Below are positions 34,162 to 36,574 of a stretch of 36,574 bases of DNA, piece after piece (within the stretch, counting starts at the first letter, position 1; each line of letters opens with the position of its first letter). Location: the NCBI RefSeq assembly GCF_000400995.2, contig NZ_DF238922.1, forward strand, positions 1 to 36,574. Reading direction: 5' to 3'. This DNA is from Acidovorax sp. MR-S7. GTDB taxonomy: Bacteria; Pseudomonadota; Gammaproteobacteria; Burkholderiales; Burkholderiaceae_C. The translations under genes and the position numbers were made by a program. The notes under the pieces were generated by a model that had not been told where the DNA came from, searched no databases, and was given only the letters and a program-made list of their open reading frames with translations.

Positions 34162-34551
34162 CGCCAAACCCTGGCCGTCGGCGCGCTCGAACTGCCAGGG
34201 TATGTGCTTGCCAGTGCCCCAGTAGGGTTCGACGTACAACTGCGCCGGGATGATGCAGCGCTGCCCCTTGCGCCAGGGGCCGCCGTAGGTCCATGACTTA
34301 GCCATGCCTTCGCGCCGGGCGTTGACGGTGCTCAGGCGTTTGCCATCCTTGCCTGTAGGGATGTGTGTCTTGGAGTGCGGCGGGATCATGCCCCACTGGC
34401 CCACCACCAGCTCGCGCCCGGCTTCGCCCTTGGCCCGCAGGAACGGCCCCCGGTACAGCGGGCTCATCTTGTCGCGCCACTCTTCCTCGGGCACGTCATC
34501 GAAGTGCAGCACCAGCTGCTCACGGCCCGGGACCTCGTAGTAGGTACACAT
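34162..34551 (-). pseudogene. N-terminal fragment (130 codons) of the split SRAP gene
   Basis: It starts MCTYYEVPG with the catalytic Cys2. It then shows VVGQWGMIPPHSKTHIPTGK, LSTVNARREGMAKS (conserved Asn), CIIPAQLYVEPYW (Glu) and FERADGQGLA. After Ala130 (34162) the frame enters unrelated sequence and stops at 34045. The catalytic His region is missing here but present at 12785-12970. The start lies 36 bases from the umuD ATG in divergent orientation and shares its SOS box, so the intact gene was LexA-controlled. Confidence 0.9.
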
Positions 34552-34577
34552 GGCAACATTCTGGCAGCAGGGAGCTA

Positions 34578-34597
34578 TACTGTAAATATGTACAGTT
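34578..34597. promoter_or_regulatory. LexA (SOS) box between the SRAP fragment and umuD
   Basis: CTGT (34580-34583), eight AT-rich bases, then ACAG (34592-34595), flanked by TA and TT. This is the exact CTGT-N8-ACAG LexA consensus of beta- and gammaproteobacteria. It lies between divergent genes, so one LexA site can repress both umuDC and the SRAP gene. The first possible umuD ATG (34588) lies inside the box. Confidence 0.9.
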
Positions 34598-35034
34598 TTT
34601 GGAACTCCCCGCTACCGGTGCCGTACGACACAGCGGCGCAGTCGCTGGCCTTGCCCCTGTGTGGGGTGAGCGTGTGCGCGGGGTTTCCATCGCCAGCTGA
34701 CGACTTCGTGGTGGAGCGACTGGACATCATGAAGCTGCTGGTGAAGCACCCCCAGGCCACCTACTTCTGGCGCGTGCGGGGCGACTCGATGAGGGACGCT
34801 GGCATTGAGGACGGCAGCATCATCGCGGTGGACCGGGCGATCAAGCCCAAGCACAACAGCATCGTCGTGGCCATTGTGGACGGCGAATGCACCGTGAAGT
34901 ATCTGCACCAGCGTGCCGGCCGGATCAAGCTGCGCGCGGCCAATCCCACCTATCCCGACATCATCCCCCGCGACAGCCTGACCATTGAGGTCTGGGGCGT
35001 GGTGAGTGGGTGCGTGAAGCTGTTTCTCACCTGA
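34588..35034 (+). CDS. umuD: UmuD-like LexA-family autopeptidase (148 aa)
   Basis: The UmuD subunit of DNA polymerase V. It cleaves itself with RecA help to form UmuD'. The cleavage site is the Ala-Gly of VCAGFPSP. The Ser nucleophile lies in RGDSMRDAGI and the Lys in AIKPKHNSIVVAIVDGE. ATG at 34588 falls inside the SOS box, so the GTG at 34618 (VPYDTAAQ, 138 aa, closer to the E. coli length of 139) may be the real start. It is followed 20 bases later by umuC. Confidence 0.9.
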   Translation: MYSFWNSPLPVPYDTAAQSLALPLCGVSVCAGFPSPADDFVVERLDIMKLLVKHPQATYFWRVRGDSMRDAGIEDGSIIAVDRAIKPKHNSIVVAIVDGECTVKYLHQRAGRIKLRAANPTYPDIIPRDSLTIEVWGVVSGCVKLFLT

Positions 35035-35054
35035 TCTGATGGACGGAGGCCAGC

Positions 35055-36353
35055 ATGTATGCGCTGGTGGATGGCAACAACTTTTACGTGAGCTGCGAGC
35101 GGGTGTTCCGCCCCAGCCTGAACGGCCGCCCGGTGGTGGTGTTGAGCAACAACGATGGCTGCGCGATTGCCCGCAGCAATGAGGCCAAGGCCCTGGGCAT
35201 CAAGATGGGGGCGCCGTGGTTCCAGATCCGGCACATGGAAGAGACCCACGGCCTGGTGGCCTTGAGCGCCAACTTCACCCTGTACGGTGACATGAGCAAC
35301 CGGATGATGAGCCTGGCGGCGGGCCTGGGCCCCTCGCAGGAGATCTACAGCATCGATGAGTCGTTCATCAGCCTGCAGGGGCTGCGGGGCGATCTGATCA
35401 CACGCAGCCACGCCATCCGTGCGCGCATCCACCAGTGGGTGGGCATCCCCTGTGGCATCGGGATCGGTCATACGAAGACACTGGCAAAGCTGGCCAACCA
35501 CATCGCCAAGACGGCCGAGCGCAAACCGGGGAGCTACCCGGCCGAGCTGGCCCAGGTGTGCAACCTGACCACCTTGCCGGCCCAGGACCTGGACGATGTG
35601 TTGGCCAGCACGCTGGTAGAGGAAGTCTGGGGCGTGGGCCGCAAGATCGGCGCGCAGCTGCATCAGTGCGGAGTGCATACGGTCCTGGACCTGGCCCGGC
35701 TGGACCCAGCCATGGTGCGCAGGCGCTGGAGCGTGGTGCTGGAGCGCACCGTGCGGGAGCTGCAGGGGATGCAGTGTATTGAGCTGGATGACGCACCAGA
35801 GCCCAAGAGAGAGATCGCCTGCACCCGGTCATTCGGTCAGGCGGTGACCGAGCTGCCGCCGCTGGTGGAGGCCGTGAGCGAGTTCGCCAGCCGCGCGGCC
35901 GAGAAGCTACGCAAGCAAGGCAGTCTGGCCAGCCAGTTGCTGGTGTTCTGCCACACCTCGCCGTTCCGCCCCGGCCCGCGCTTCAACAAGTCGGTGGTGG
36001 TGCCCCTGCGCCGGCCTACGGCCGACACCGGCAAGCTGGTGTGGGCGGCCACAGCGGGCATGCGCCGGATGTACGAGCCTGGCTACAAGATGGCCAAGGC
36101 CGGGGTGATGCTGCTGGACCTAGTGCCGGGCAACGTGCTGCAGGGTGAGCTGGATCTGGAGGATGAAGACCGCCGGGATCGCACCCAGCTGATGGTGGCT
36201 TTGGATGCGCTCAACCAGCGCTACGGCAAGGGCACTGTGCATTCAGGTGCCACGGGCGGCACCAACAGGGGCAAGGACTGGGGGATGAAGCAGGAGAGGC
36301 GCACGCCGCAGTACACGACGCGGTGGGAGGATGTTCCGGTGGCAAGGGCCTAA
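35055..36353 (+). CDS. umuC: UmuC, catalytic subunit of error-prone DNA polymerase V (432 aa)
   Basis: A Y-family polymerase that copies past lesions. [18 protein letters not shown] carries the first catalytic Asp and the steric-gate aromatic region. YSIDESF gives the second Asp-Glu pair. [16 protein letters not shown] is the helix-hairpin-helix entry. The little-finger domain and a UmuD'-binding C-terminus follow, ending near [13 protein letters not shown]. Length equals the family norm, with no break. GGAGG lies about 8 bases upstream of the ATG. SOS-controlled through the box at 34578. Confidence 0.97.
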   Translation: MYALVDGNNFYVSCERVFRPSLNGRPVVVLSNNDGCAIARSNEAKALGIKMGAPWFQIRHMEETHGLVALSANFTLYGDMSNRMMSLAAGLGPSQEIYSIDESFISLQGLRGDLITRSHAIRARIHQWVGIPCGIGIGHTKTLAKLANHIAKTAERKPGSYPAELAQVCNLTTLPAQDLDDVLASTLVEEVWGVGRKIGAQLHQCGVHTVLDLARLDPAMVRRRWSVVLERTVRELQGMQCIELDDAPEPKREIACTRSFGQAVTELPPLVEAVSEFASRAAEKLRKQGSLASQLLVFCHTSPFRPGPRFNKSVVVPLRRPTADTGKLVWAATAGMRRMYEPGYKMAKAGVMLLDLVPGNVLQGELDLEDEDRRDRTQLMVALDALNQRYGKGTVHSGATGGTNRGKDWGMKQERRTPQYTTRWEDVPVARA

Positions 36354-36574
36354 GAGTGGGGGAGCTCCCATGCTCGAGGTCGGCTCTGCAGCGATTGCTG
36401 CCGGTTGATGCGGGGCGACGAGTTCACGGTATCTGTGCGATAGCGGTCATCGCCACACGCAGGAACGCGTTGATTCAGGCATCACGAGCGATGTTTTCTT
36501 GTATGCGTCCGGCAAACCCATCTTGAGATAGCCTGTTCGAGCAGGCATCGTGTGCACGATGGAGATCATGCACA
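36354..36574. other. End of window, no gene seen
   Basis: 221 bases after umuC. The palindrome GGGAGCTCCC lies near 36360-36370 without a T-run. No convincing reading frame on either strand. Confidence 0.4.

Overview
The window looks like accessory DNA from a betaproteobacterium of the Comamonadaceae or Burkholderiales type. This is inferred from the roughly 60% GC coding style, the cadR/lspA metal module, the ArsJ-type arsenic operon, the YggL and HAD small genes and the SRAP-umuDC arrangement. No rRNA, tRNA or CRISPR array was seen. It is a mosaic of mobile and stress-response modules with several broken genes at their borders.

Layout. (1) 136-6374: a tightly coupled three-gene operon. It encodes a degenerate tyrosine-recombinase-like protein, a 905-residue protein with a full tyrosine-recombinase catalytic set, and an unrecognised 274-residue protein. 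A small membrane protein follows, and the block ends inside the 5' fragment of a different integrase gene. (2) 6528-7658: an IS30-family insertion sequence with near-perfect 32-bp ends. (3) 7904-10004: an integrase, excisionase and divergent repressor module with palindromic operators. (4) 10192-11574: a GlxA/AraC-type regulator divergent from a small monooxygenase. (5) 11930-12970: a secreted nuclease and the C-terminal third of an SRAP (YedK/HMCES-like) gene. (6) 12987-17374: a lead/cadmium-type module with a HAD hydrolase, lspA, DUF3703, a CDF-like exporter with duplicated HMA-like domains, and cadR. cadR overlaps a second, intact SRAP gene, and an HTH/coiled-coil gene plus a gene tail follow. 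(7) 17717-23743: an arsenic operon, gapdh-arsJ-arsR-arsI-arsC-acr3-arsC-arsH. (8) About 23850-25309: a graveyard with a gene truncated by the ars block, a helicase-nuclease C-terminus with an in-frame stop, and a collapsed copy of a zinc phospholipase-like gene. (9) 25353-31576: a DUF6988 protein, a Gabija-like GajA/GajB pair and an intact zinc phospholipase-like exported protein. (10) 31686-33584: a HAD-domain protein, two small hypothetical proteins and YggL. (11) 34162-36353: the N-terminal 130 codons of the split SRAP gene, an SOS box, umuD and umuC.

The most informative structural result is that the two SRAP fragments (34162-34551 and 12785-12970, both minus strand) read as the two ends of one gene. 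The roughly 21 kb between them, holding the metal, arsenic and phage-defence cargo, therefore appears to have been gained inside an SOS-regulated SRAP gene that once lay between umuDC and the nuclease.

How the genes work together. The ars operon covers arsenate reduction (two ArsC types), arsenite export (Acr3), arsenate disposal as 1-arseno-3-phosphoglycerate (GAPDH plus ArsJ), and organoarsenical detoxification (ArsI, ArsH), under an ArsR with a C-terminal Cys cluster. CadR and the exporter handle divalent soft metals. GajA/GajB would act against phage. UmuDC and SRAP act in translesion synthesis and abasic-site protection.
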